A DNA stretch of 64,000 nucleotides from Ruminococcus sp. (GTDB taxonomy: Bacteria > Bacillota > Clostridia > Oscillospirales > Ruminococcaceae): the NCBI GenBank assembly GCA_017470905.1, contig JAFUXL010000007.1:62001-126000 (forward strand), given 5' to 3'. The notes under the pieces are model-generated. The model made no database searches, was not told the origin of the DNA, and saw only the letters and a list, made by a program, of their open reading frames with translations. This document shows, piece after piece, positions 26,548 through 34,643 of this stretch (positions are counted from its first letter, which is position 1; each line of letters begins with the position of its first letter). The translations under genes were made by a program, and so were the position numbers.

Positions 26548-27951
26548 ATGTCAGAAAAAAACAGCGCATCAAAGCAGCTCAAAGAAAAGCTCTTTCTCAA
26601 AAGAAAGAACAGCTATTTCAGAATGAACGATAAGGAATTGAACGCAAGCACTAAATTTGCCGAGAAATATAAAAAATTCCTCGACAGCGCAAAAACGGAG
26701 CGTGAAGCCGTAATTCAGGCTGTAAGCCTTCTCGAGGAAAACGGCTTTGTCGAGTACAGAAAGGGTATGCAGCTCAGGGCAGGCGACAGGATTTACCGCA
26801 ACAACAGAGGCAAGGCAGTTCTTATGGCTGTAATAGGCAGCGCACCGATTAACGAGGGCGTGAGACTTTGTGCGGCGCATATCGACTCCCCGAGACTTGA
26901 CCTCAAACAGAATCCGCTTTATGAAGATAATGAACTTGCGCTGTTCAAGACCCATTACTACGGCGGAATTAAAAAATATCAGTGGACGACAATTCCGCTT
27001 GCCCTCCACGGTGTTATAGTAAGGGCTGACGGCTCTAAAATTGCCGTTTCCATAGGCGAGGACGAAAACGACCCCGTATTCTGCGTTACAGACCTGCTCC
27101 CCCACCTTGCAACGGAACAGATGTCGAGAACCGCAGGAAAATTAATAAGGGGCGAGGATTTGAACCTGCTCATAGGCTCTGTTCCTTTCCGTGACGATGA
27201 GACGAGCGAGGCAGTAAAGCTTAATATACTCAGCATACTTTTCGAGAAATACGGCATAACGGAGGCCGATTTCATATCCTCGGAGCTTGAAGCCGTTCCT
27301 GCATTCAAGGCAAGAGATGTCGGCTTTGACAGAAGTCTCATAGGCGGCTACGGTCATGATGACCGCTGCTGTTCGTTCCCTGCTCTAATGGCGGCGATTG
27401 ACTGCAAAAATCCCGTACATACGGCAGTTACCGTCCTCACCGACAAGGAGGAGACAGGCAGTGACGGAAACACGGGTCTTTGTTCCTCGTATCTGAAATA
27501 TTTCATATACGACATATCCGAAGAACTCGGCTCAGACGGCAGAGATGTCCTCTCAGCATCGGAGTGCCTTTCCGCAGATGTAAATGCCGCATTCGACCCC
27601 ACATTCCCCGAAGTAAACGAGAAAAATAACTGCGCCTATATAAACAGGGGCGTATGCATTACGAAATACACGGGGGCAAGGGGCAAGTCGGGTACTTCCG
27701 ATGCCTCCGCAGAATTTGCAGGAAGAATACGCATACTCATGGACAGCAAGGATGTAATATGGCAGACAGGCGAACTCGGAAAAGTAGATGCAGGCGGCGG
27801 CGGTACAGTTGCGGCATACATTGCCAATCTCAATGTAGATACGATAGATATGGGCGTACCTGTTCTTTCCATGCACGCACCGTATGAGATAATTTCAAAA
27901 ACAGACCTTTACATGGCATATAAAGCATTCAGCGTGTTCATAGCCGATTAA
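26548..27951 (+). CDS. M18 family aminopeptidase
   Basis: 467 aa zinc aminopeptidase, probably cytoplasmic, removing acidic or other N-terminal residues. AAHIDSPRLDLK (metal His and Asp), a TDKEETGSDGN-like region (metal Asp and catalytic Glu) and the C-terminal VPVLSMHAPYE (metal His) fit the family. Start ATG after a weak site. Single gene ended by a strong bidirectional terminator. Confidence 0.93.
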   Translation: MSEKNSASKQLKEKLFLKRKNSYFRMNDKELNASTKFAEKYKKFLDSAKTEREAVIQAVSLLEENGFVEYRKGMQLRAGDRIYRNNRGKAVLMAVIGSAPINEGVRLCAAHIDSPRLDLKQNPLYEDNELALFKTHYYGGIKKYQWTTIPLALHGVIVRADGSKIAVSIGEDENDPVFCVTDLLPHLATEQMSRTAGKLIRGEDLNLLIGSVPFRDDETSEAVKLNILSILFEKYGITEADFISSELEAVPAFKARDVGFDRSLIGGYGHDDRCCSFPALMAAIDCKNPVHTAVTVLTDKEETGSDGNTGLCSSYLKYFIYDISEELGSDGRDVLSASECLSADVNAAFDPTFPEVNEKNNCAYINRGVCITKYTGARGKSGTSDASAEFAGRIRILMDSKDVIWQTGELGKVDAGGGGTVAAYIANLNVDTIDMGVPVLSMHAPYEIISKTDLYMAYKAFSVFIAD

Positions 27952-27978
27952 AAAAGGCGGTCACATGACCGCCTTTTT
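27951..27978. terminator. Bidirectional terminator between the aminopeptidase and rubredoxin genes
   Basis: AAAAAGGCGGTCA, CA, TGACCGCCTTTTT: near-perfect stem flanked by A- and T-runs, serving both convergent genes. Confidence 0.93.
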
Positions 27979-27984
27979 AATAGA

Positions 27985-28143
27985 TTACTCTGCTGCTGAG
28001 AAAGAGTCTTTTCCGACCGAGCAGAGAGGACATTCAAAATCCTCGGGAAGCTCCTCGAATTTTGTACCGGGAGCTATACCGTATTCGGGTGCGCCCTGTT
28101 CCTCGTCATATTCCCAGCCGCATACATCGCAGACATATTTCAT
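27985..28143 (-). CDS. Rubredoxin
   Basis: 52 aa iron-sulfur electron carrier. [20 protein letters not shown] and [13 protein letters not shown] supply the four Cys of the Fe(Cys)4 site in the normal CxxC...CxxC arrangement; family length about 52-54. AGGAGG 7 nt ahead of the ATG. In anaerobes rubredoxin typically feeds oxygen or peroxide detoxifying enzymes; none is adjacent here. Confidence 0.96.
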   Translation of the reverse strand: MKYVCDVCGWEYDEEQGAPEYGIAPGTKFEELPEDFECPLCSVGKDSFSAAE

Positions 28144-28181
28144 ACTTTTCACCTCCTGATTTTCGGGAAATCATATAGAAT

Positions 28182-28210
28182 ATTATACATTCTTATGCGG
28201 CAAATGTCAA
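28182..28210 (-). promoter_or_regulatory. Promoter of the rubredoxin gene
   Basis: Minus strand: TTGACA (28205-28210), 17 nt, TATAAT (28182-28187), about 40 nt ahead of the ATG. Confidence 0.88.
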
Positions 28211-28239
28211 GAGAAATCAACAATATTTAATTTTTTGTT

Positions 28240-28380
28240 CATGATATAGCTGAAAAAATTTAAAATTTTTCGTGATAATACACAAAAAATATAACAAAAA
28301 GTATTCTTCCCCCGCCTATGCGGATGGGAAGAAAGAAAAAATATAAAAATTTTTGTGCATTATTTCAGAATGCTTATTTG
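28240..28380 (+). repeat. Intergenic repeat family R1, copy B
   Basis: AAATTTTTCGTGATAATAC, A-rich stretch, a GC hairpin (CTTCCCCCGC, CTAT, GCGGATGGGAAG, about 28305-28332), then AAATATAAAAATTTTT, GTGCATTATTT and a TGCTTATTT tail. Same layout as 34440-34560. Confidence 0.65.
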
Positions 28381-28446
28381 TAATTCATGATTTTTTATGC
28401 ATATGCACAGCAAGAATTTATTAAATGAAAAATATATTAATAAGTC

Positions 28447-28475
28447 TTTTCAAGACGTTTCAAATGTGATATAAT
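28447..28475 (+). promoter_or_regulatory. Probable promoter of the helicase gene
   Basis: TATAAT at 28470-28475 with a weak TTTTCA 17 nt ahead. Confidence 0.5.
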
Positions 28476-28558
28476 TGTATTAAGGGAATGTAATGCAGTA
28501 CGGTAAAAATGTTTTATATATTACTGCACGACTTATAATTTATAGGAGAAGGTATTTT

Positions 28559-30922
28559 ATGTATACAGATTTTAGTAAGGCGAAACAGGCGGCATTGAAA
28601 AAATATTTCAGCCGTATGAACCAGATGCAGCAGGAAGCAGTATTTGCAGTAAACGGTGCTGTCCTCGTCCTCGCAGGTGCAGGAAGCGGAAAAACCACTG
28701 TCATCGTAAACCGCATAGCAAATATGATAAATTTCGGAAACGCTTACCATGACAAAACCTTGAACGGCGGCAGTGCGGATATAGCCTTTCTCAATGACTA
28801 TGCGGAAGGCAAAACGGACGATTATGAAAGATTAAGGGAGATTGTTGCGGTAAATCCTGTAAAGCCCCGTAATATTCTTGCAATAACCTTTACCAACAAG
28901 GCGGCAGGTGAGCTTAAAGAGCGTCTTTCCTCCATGCTCGGCGAGGACGCAGCAGGAATACAGGCATCTACATTCCATTCCGCCTGCGTGAGAATTTTAA
29001 GGGCTGAAATTGAAAAAACAGGCTATGGCAGCGATTTTACAATATACGACTCGGACGACAGCCAGAGAATGATTAAAAACTGTATGGCGGAGGCGGACGT
29101 TTCTGAAAAGCAATTCGCCCCCAGAACTATTCTCAGCGAGATAAGCTCCGCAAAGGATAAAATGATTTCGCCCTCACGTATGCGCTCCGAGGCTGCATCG
29201 GACTACAGAAAAAAAGTAATATCAAAGCTTTATGCATTATATCAGGAGCGCATGAAAGCCGCAAATGCCCTCGATTTTGACGATATAATCCTGCTTACCG
29301 TTGAAATATTTGAAAAATTCCCCGAAGTCCTCGAAAAATATCAGGACAGATACAGGTACATAATGGTCGATGAGTATCAGGACACAAACCATGTACAGTT
29401 CCGTCTTGTCTCTCTTCTTGCTCAGAAGTACGGAAATCTCTGCGTTGTCGGCGATGATGACCAGAGTATATATAAATTCAGGGGGGCGGATATAGGCAAT
29501 ATCCTCGGCTTTGAAAGTCAGTTTTCGGGCGCAGAGGTTATCCGCCTTGAACAGAATTACCGCTCCACACAGACCATTCTCGAAGCCGCAAATTCCATTA
29601 TAAGAAACAATAACGGAAGAAAGGAAAAAACTCTCTGGACAGCAGGCGAAAAGGGCAGCAGAATTTACTGGTACAAGGCTGTCGATGAAAATGACGAGTC
29701 AAGATTTGTCGTATCAAAAATAAAGGAAAGCTATAATAAAACAGGAAAATATTCCTCCTGCGCCGTGCTTTACAGAATGAACGCACAGTCAAATTCAATA
29801 GAGCGTGAGCTTGTAAGGGCAGGTGTACCCTACAGAATATACGGCGGCATGAGGTTCTATGACCGCAAGGAGGTAAAGGACATTTTAGCCTACCTCAGCT
29901 TTCTGAATAACAATAACGATATGCTCCGCTTCAGGAGAATAATTAATGAACCGAAAAGGGGAATAGGCGACTCGACTCTTGCCTTGATTGAAGATATATG
30001 CCGTGACCTTAAAATCTCCCCTCTTGAAGTCATGAAAAACAGCGAGGAATACCAGCCTCTTACCAAAAAATCCGCAGCACTCAGAAATGCATGGGCGATG
30101 TTTGACGAACTTTCCGAAAAAATGGACGAACTGCCCCTCGATGAATTTTTTGATTATCTCATCGAAAAGACGGGCTATCTCGACTCCCTTAAGCTCCTCG
30201 ACAATGCGGACAGCAAAATTGAAAACGTAGAGGAACTGCGTTCATCGATACTTCTCTATCTTAAAAATTCGCAAAATCCCTCACTCGGTGGATTTCTCGA
30301 AGAGACAGCTCTCTATACCGAGGCTGACAGAGATGACGGAAACGCCGACAAGGTTTCCCTTATGACGGTGCATTCAGCAAAGGGTCTTGAATATGAAAAT
30401 GTATTTATAATCGGTCTTGAGGACGGCATATTCCCAAGCTCACGTTCGCTCGACAATGATGACGATATGGAGGAGGAACGCCGCCTTGCATATGTTGCCG
30501 TGACAAGGGCAAAGAAACAGGTATATATCACAACCGCAAGCCAGAGAATACTTTTCGGTCAGACACAGCGCAACATCACATCAAGATTTGTCCGTGAGAT
30601 TGGCAGTGAATATATCGAAAAGCAGGATAATGCCGCCGCCATGAAGAACAGGGTTTCGGGTTCGGACAATGCCGTGACGGAAGTCCAGTCCATGTCTCTC
30701 CAGCAGCAGCTTGCAAGGAATAAAATGCACGCCAATTCCGCACCCTCTGCAAATGCAAGCTATTGCGAGGGCGAAAGAGTTTCGCACAGCATTTTCGGCG
30801 CAGGCACGATAATATCCGTAACCCCGGCAGGAAATGACGCAATGCTCGAAATTGCCTTTGAAAAAGTTGGAACTAAAAAAATAATGGCAAATTACGCAAA
30901 GCTTAAAAAAATAACGGAGTGA
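28559..30922 (+). CDS. UvrD/PcrA-type superfamily 1 DNA helicase
   Basis: 787 aa ATP-dependent 3'-5' helicase used in repair and clearing of replication forks. Walker A AGAGSGKTTV near 38-47, ITFTNKAAGELKERL, Walker B VDEYQDTNHVQ, GDDDQSIYKFRGAD, LEQNYRST, and the C-terminal MTVHSAKGLEYENVFI and RRLAYVAVTRAK. The tail beyond 720 has the EGERVSHSIFGAGTI motif known from PcrA. An open frame runs up to 28493, but the ATG at 28559 follows AGGAGAAGG. Probably pcrA. Confidence 0.93.
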   Translation: MYTDFSKAKQAALKKYFSRMNQMQQEAVFAVNGAVLVLAGAGSGKTTVIVNRIANMINFGNAYHDKTLNGGSADIAFLNDYAEGKTDDYERLREIVAVNPVKPRNILAITFTNKAAGELKERLSSMLGEDAAGIQASTFHSACVRILRAEIEKTGYGSDFTIYDSDDSQRMIKNCMAEADVSEKQFAPRTILSEISSAKDKMISPSRMRSEAASDYRKKVISKLYALYQERMKAANALDFDDIILLTVEIFEKFPEVLEKYQDRYRYIMVDEYQDTNHVQFRLVSLLAQKYGNLCVVGDDDQSIYKFRGADIGNILGFESQFSGAEVIRLEQNYRSTQTILEAANSIIRNNNGRKEKTLWTAGEKGSRIYWYKAVDENDESRFVVSKIKESYNKTGKYSSCAVLYRMNAQSNSIERELVRAGVPYRIYGGMRFYDRKEVKDILAYLSFLNNNNDMLRFRRIINEPKRGIGDSTLALIEDICRDLKISPLEVMKNSEEYQPLTKKSAALRNAWAMFDELSEKMDELPLDEFFDYLIEKTGYLDSLKLLDNADSKIENVEELRSSILLYLKNSQNPSLGGFLEETALYTEADRDDGNADKVSLMTVHSAKGLEYENVFIIGLEDGIFPSSRSLDNDDDMEEERRLAYVAVTRAKKQVYITTASQRILFGQTQRNITSRFVREIGSEYIEKQDNAAAMKNRVSGSDNAVTEVQSMSLQQQLARNKMHANSAPSANASYCEGERVSHSIFGAGTIISVTPAGNDAMLEIAFEKVGTKKIMANYAKLKKITE

Positions 30923-30928
30923 TTTCAT

Positions 30929-32356
30929 ATGAGAAAAACAAAGATTGTATGTACCATAGGACCCGCAACCGATGATGAGAATATCATGCGTGAACTCATG
31001 CAGGCAGGAATGAATGTCGCAAGGTTCAATTTCTCCCACGGAGACTACGAAACGCATGAAAAGAGGTTCAGACAGATTGAAAAAATCAGAAAAGAACTCG
31101 ACCTCCCCATTGCTACTCTCCTCGATACAAAGGGTCCGGAAATAAGGCTCGGAAAATTTGTTGACGACAAGCCCGTCGAGATATTTGACGGCGACCAGTA
31201 TATACTCACAACGGAAGATATTCCCTGTACCGCCGAAAAGGGAAGCGTAAGCTTTAAAAAACTCCCCAGAGATGTCAGCATAGGCACGAGAATATTAATC
31301 AATGACGGAGTTATCGAACTGCTTGCGGAAAAAGTCACTAAAAACGAGATTGTATGCCGTGTAATCCACGGCGGCATTCTCTCAAACAACAAGGGAATAA
31401 ACGTCCCCGGAGTAAAGCTTTCCATGCCGTATCTGAGCGACAGCGATATGAATGACCTCGAATTTGGCGCAAAAATGGGCTTTGATTTCATTGCGGCAAG
31501 CTTTGTTCGCTCCGCAGCGGATATAAATTATCTCAGAAAATTCACGCACAGCCTCGGCTGGTTCGATGTGCGAATAATCGCTAAAATTGAAAACAGTGAC
31601 GGTGTTGAAAATATAGACGAAATTCTCGAAGCCGCAGACGGTATCATGGTTGCAAGAGGCGATATGGGCGTTGAAATTCCCTTTGAACAGATACCTGCTA
31701 TTCAGAAGGAGCTTATCCATAAGGGCTATAATGCAGGAAAACAGGTAGTCACCGCCACGCAGATGCTTGAGTCCATGATAACCAATCCCAGACCGACCCG
31801 TGCGGAGATAACGGACGTTGCAAATGCCATATATGACGGCACAAGCGCAATAATGCTTTCGGGCGAGACCGCCGCAGGCGCATATCCCGTGGAAACAGTA
31901 AAGACAATGGCTCTTATCGCCGAAACCACCGAGAAGAATATCGACTATAAGGGAGAATTTTCAGAAAGACGCTCCAATCCCGACGGAAACGTTGCCGAGG
32001 CTATCGCACACGCAACCGTAACGACTGCCCATGACCTTGATGCAAGGGCGATAATTACCGTGTCGCTCGGGGGACAGACCGCAAGGCTTATCTCGAAATA
32101 CCGTCCCTGCTGTCCGATAATAAGCTGTACAATGAGCGATGTTGTTTGCAGGCAGATGAATATGAGCTGGGGAGTTATACCCTTTATCATAGACGAGAAG
32201 AACAGCACGGACGACCTTTTCGCTGCGGCAGTGGAAGCCGCAGAGTCTCACAGATTTGTACAGGACGGCGATTTAGTCGCAATAACCGCAGGCGTACCGC
32301 TCGGCGTTTCAGGTACTACAAATCTCATGAAGGTTGAGAAAATAGGAGGAAAATAA
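30929..32356 (+). CDS. pyk: Pyruvate kinase
   Basis: Last step of glycolysis, phosphoenolpyruvate to pyruvate with ATP formation. 475 aa, the short form without the extra C-terminal PEP-utiliser domain of Bacillus. TKIVCTIGPATDDENIM, NVARFNFSHGDYETH, LDTKGPEIRLG, IAKIENSDGVENIDEI, MVARGDMGVEIPFEQIP and the KQVVTATQMLESM loop are all present. Lies 6 nt after the helicase gene. Confidence 0.97.
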   Translation: MRKTKIVCTIGPATDDENIMRELMQAGMNVARFNFSHGDYETHEKRFRQIEKIRKELDLPIATLLDTKGPEIRLGKFVDDKPVEIFDGDQYILTTEDIPCTAEKGSVSFKKLPRDVSIGTRILINDGVIELLAEKVTKNEIVCRVIHGGILSNNKGINVPGVKLSMPYLSDSDMNDLEFGAKMGFDFIAASFVRSAADINYLRKFTHSLGWFDVRIIAKIENSDGVENIDEILEAADGIMVARGDMGVEIPFEQIPAIQKELIHKGYNAGKQVVTATQMLESMITNPRPTRAEITDVANAIYDGTSAIMLSGETAAGAYPVETVKTMALIAETTEKNIDYKGEFSERRSNPDGNVAEAIAHATVTTAHDLDARAIITVSLGGQTARLISKYRPCCPIISCTMSDVVCRQMNMSWGVIPFIIDEKNSTDDLFAAAVEAAESHRFVQDGDLVAITAGVPLGVSGTTNLMKVEKIGGK

Positions 32357-32357
32357 T

Positions 32358-32663
32358 ATGAGCGACAAAAATTCAAAGCCCCTTGACGAACTCGAAGAGG
32401 ATGACGAAAATTATATAACCCTTACTGATGATGAAGGAAATGATGTATCGTTCGAGATAATCGGCACGGTGGAGCATGACAGCAGATTTTTTGCAGTACT
32501 CATACCCTTTGACGAAGATGATGATGGAGTTGTCATACTCGAAATAATCTCGGCAGAAGAACCTGAATATGATGATTTTATAACCGTTGACGATGAACAG
32601 CTCCTTGAAGCCGTATTTCAAAAATTCAAGGAAAGCTATGACGGTGAGTACGAATTTGAATAA
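32358..32663 (+). CDS. DUF1292 family acidic protein
   Basis: 101 aa, very acidic (many Asp and Glu). ITLTDDEGNDVSFEIIGTV followed by YFAVL-like FFAVLIPFDEDDDGVVIL is the DUF1292 pattern; function unknown. AGGAGG ahead, 1 nt after the pyk stop, so in the same transcript. Confidence 0.88.
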   Translation: MSDKNSKPLDELEEDDENYITLTDDEGNDVSFEIIGTVEHDSRFFAVLIPFDEDDDGVVILEIISAEEPEYDDFITVDDEQLLEAVFQKFKESYDGEYEFE

Positions 32664-32700
32664 TTCAAAACATCTCTGCCATAATGGGGAGGAATATAAT

Positions 32701-32728
32701 GAAAGCTGTCGGAAATGGCAGCTTTTTT
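32701..32728 (+). terminator. Terminator after the DUF1292 gene
   Basis: AAAGCTGTC, GGAAAT, GGCAGCTTTTTT: short stem with T-run, 38 nt after the stop. Confidence 0.75.
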
Positions 32729-32775
32729 GTATTTTTTATTATATAACGGGCATAATACTTTCGGGAGATGATAAC

Positions 32776-32949
32776 ATGAAAAGAAAAAAGGAAATTCCCG
32801 TTCCCGAAAAGAAAAGGGATGAATATATCTGCCCCTCCGCATCATGGGGAGACATGACAGGGCTTATCCCGAACAATCCCGAAAAGGAAGGCTCTGAGGA
32901 GGCTTACAGGGAGGTATATCCCTATATGCCTGAATACAGGGGAGAATGA
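32776..32949 (+). CDS. Small protein of unknown function
   Basis: 57 aa, charged, Pro-rich: MKRKKEIPVPEKKRDEYICP, then SWGDMTGLIPNNPEK and a Tyr-rich end (YPYMPEYRGE). No membrane segment. CGGGAG is 8 nt ahead of the ATG and a good terminator follows, which supports a real gene. No family recognised. Confidence 0.6.
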   Translation: MKRKKEIPVPEKKRDEYICPSASWGDMTGLIPNNPEKEGSEEAYREVYPYMPEYRGE

Positions 32950-32950
32950 G

Positions 32951-32981
32951 AAAACAGCCGCTTTATGCGGCTGTTTTTTTT
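32951..32981. terminator. Bidirectional terminator between small gene and lysozyme gene
   Basis: AAAACAGCCGC, TTTAT, GCGGCTGTTTTTTTT; T-runs on both strands. Confidence 0.9.
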
Positions 32982-34173
32982 ACCATTGATAATCGTTTTC
33001 GGGGTAGTATTCCTCGGCAGGCGGATAATATTCCTCTGCGCCGTAGTCCTGATAATAATAATCCTGATAAGGCTCTTCGTAATAATTTTCCTGATAATCC
33101 TGAACGGGCTGTTCATATTCTTCAACATAACCGGGAGCAGGCGTTATATCGTAATTTTCAACATTTTCGGCGGGCGGAGTCTCTTCATCATAGACAGGCG
33201 GAGCAGTTGGAGTTTCCGTGCGCACTTCGGGCAGCGGGCCGCCGTAATCATGAAAAGCGATATTCATATCCACATCTCCCTCAATGCCGGGGATATAGCC
33301 GTTCTGTCCGTACTGCCACATATCGAAATAATATCTGTATGTAGGCTTGTCGTCGTATTCCGCAAGCCAGAAATCATAATCCTTAAGACGTGGGAGGTCA
33401 AGCTTTCTCATGGCGGTATCTTTATTCTGATAAATCATGGGAGTATAGCCTGCCTCCTTTACACGTTCGCAGAAAGCTATACAGCATTCCGCAAGCGTAT
33501 CGACAGTAACATCGTTTGTTCTTGCGGTTTTGGCATTGACAGTTTCCCAGTCGAATACAACGGGATAGGGGATGTTATAACCATTTATGGCATTTATGAC
33601 AAGCTCGGCCTCTTCGAGGGCTTCCTCCTTGCTGACAGCCTGAGAGAAGAAATAAACTCCCGTCTTTATGCCAGCCTCGTAAGCCGCCTGAAGATTGTAT
33701 GCATAATTTGTATCCATTACAATTTCGCCCGACTCATAGAGCATATAGCCTATGCGTATCATGGCGAAGTCTATGCCTGCATTTTTGACGGAAAGCCAGT
33801 CTATACCGCCGTTGTGGTCAGAAACGTCAATTCCGAGATACGAAGTAATCCCCCCGTCCTGCGTATAGAAAGCCTTGCCGTTCCTGATTGTGAGATTTTT
33901 GCTCTCTATATCACTCCTCGGAACATCGGGAAAGATATGAATTTCGCTGCCGTCATCATCGAGGAATATTTTACTTCCGTCAACAGTGTAGGTATCATCC
34001 TCGGACTGATTATTTTCTTCCGACGGAGTTGAAACGGTAACGGTTTCGGGTGATTTTTTCTTTGCGATGAAAACTCCGAAAACAATTGCCGCTGCCGCAA
34101 TCACTACCGCTTCAATCACGGCGACTAATTTAGATACCGATATTTTATTATTATTGTTGTTGTTGTTTTCCAT
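32980..34173 (-). CDS. Membrane-anchored GH25 lysozyme-type muramidase
   Basis: 397 aa. Asn-rich N-terminus, membrane segment at about 14-38 (VAVIEAVVIAAAAIVFGVFI), acidic linker, then a GH25 barrel from about 110 to 315: GIDVSDHNGGIDW (substrate Asp), AMIRIGY, GVYFFSQAV, VVFDWETVNA (catalytic Asp-x-Glu) and WQYGQNGYIPGIEGDVDMN. It cleaves MurNAc-GlcNAc bonds. The last 80 residues are a Pro, Tyr and Glu-rich tail ending NDYQW, unusual and probably disordered. An ATG lies 12 nt upstream, but GGAGG sits between, so I start at 34173. Confidence 0.92.
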   Translation of the reverse strand: MENNNNNNNKISVSKLVAVIEAVVIAAAAIVFGVFIAKKKSPETVTVSTPSEENNQSEDDTYTVDGSKIFLDDDGSEIHIFPDVPRSDIESKNLTIRNGKAFYTQDGGITSYLGIDVSDHNGGIDWLSVKNAGIDFAMIRIGYMLYESGEIVMDTNYAYNLQAAYEAGIKTGVYFFSQAVSKEEALEEAELVINAINGYNIPYPVVFDWETVNAKTARTNDVTVDTLAECCIAFCERVKEAGYTPMIYQNKDTAMRKLDLPRLKDYDFWLAEYDDKPTYRYYFDMWQYGQNGYIPGIEGDVDMNIAFHDYGGPLPEVRTETPTAPPVYDEETPPAENVENYDITPAPGYVEEYEQPVQDYQENYYEEPYQDYYYQDYGAEEYYPPAEEYYPENDYQW

Positions 34174-34211
34174 TTTTACCTCCATTATGATAATTTAAAA
34201 CCGATAATTAT

Positions 34212-34240
34212 ATGATAACATAAATCGCAGGAAATGTAAA
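34212..34240 (-). promoter_or_regulatory. Promoter of the lysozyme gene
   Basis: Minus strand: TTTACA (34235-34240), 17 nt, TATCAT (34212-34217). Confidence 0.65.
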
Positions 34241-34299
34241 CCCCGACAGAAAAATTTCATAAAAATCACAAATTCGACAAAAAGTACTTGTCGCCATAC

Positions 34300-34328
34300 T
34301 TGAATAATGCCGAAGTCTGTGCTATAAT
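34300..34328 (+). promoter_or_regulatory. Promoter of a candidate small RNA
   Basis: TTGAAT (34300-34305), 17 nt, TATAAT (34323-34328). The terminator at 34377-34419 is only about 50 nt after the expected start. Confidence 0.7.
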
Positions 34329-34334
34329 GTTAAT

Positions 34335-34419
34335 GTCGGAGCGACTTTCCGACAAATCTATCCATTTTTCCGCATTGGCGGTTTTCCTTTTTCTTAAGGA
34401 AAGCCGTCTTTTTTATTTT
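34335..34419 (+). ncRNA. Candidate orphan small RNA of about 85 nt
   Basis: Between a good promoter and a strong terminator lies no coding frame of note. First hairpin GTCGGA (34335-34340) / TCCGAC (34348-34353) with a 7-nt loop, then a single-stranded AAATCTATCC region, then a 13-bp terminator hairpin (34377-34389 with 34396-34408, two G-T pairs) and a T-run. It does not match any riboswitch I know. The downstream esterase gene has its own promoter, so this looks like a free-standing transcript. Confidence 0.55.
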
Positions 34420-34439
34420 GTCCTGAAGTATGGTTAAGC

Positions 34440-34560
34440 GATTTGAAATTTTTCGTGATGATACAAAAAAAGTATAATAAAAAACAATTTTCCCCCTTTC
34501 CACGGGGGGATAAAGACAAAATATAAAAATTTTTTAATATTATTTTAAAATGCTGATTTA
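34440..34560 (+). repeat. Intergenic repeat family R1, copy C
   Basis: GAAATTTTTCGTGATGATAC, A-rich stretch, a GC hairpin (TTTTCCCCC, loop, GGGGGGATAAA), then AAATATAAAAATTTTTT and an ATTATTTTAAAATGCTGATT tail. Aligns along its whole length with copy B. Confidence 0.65.
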
Positions 34561-34563
34561 CAG

Positions 34564-34592
34564 TTGAAATTATTTTAAAAATGGTTTATAAT
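34564..34592 (+). promoter_or_regulatory. Promoter of the secreted esterase gene
   Basis: TTGAAA (34564-34569), 17 nt, TATAAT (34587-34592), about 50 nt ahead of the start and directly after R1 copy C. Confidence 0.82.
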
Positions 34593-34643
34593 GATAACAA
34601 CAGGGAATATGTGCCTGTAAAATAATTTTGAGAGGGAATGCTT

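Noticed and set aside
32965..34032. Long plus-strand open frame of 355 codons opposite the lysozyme gene
   Set aside because: Its reading is dictated by the opposite gene, it has no ribosome site and no recognisable motif, while the minus frame is a clear GH25 enzyme.
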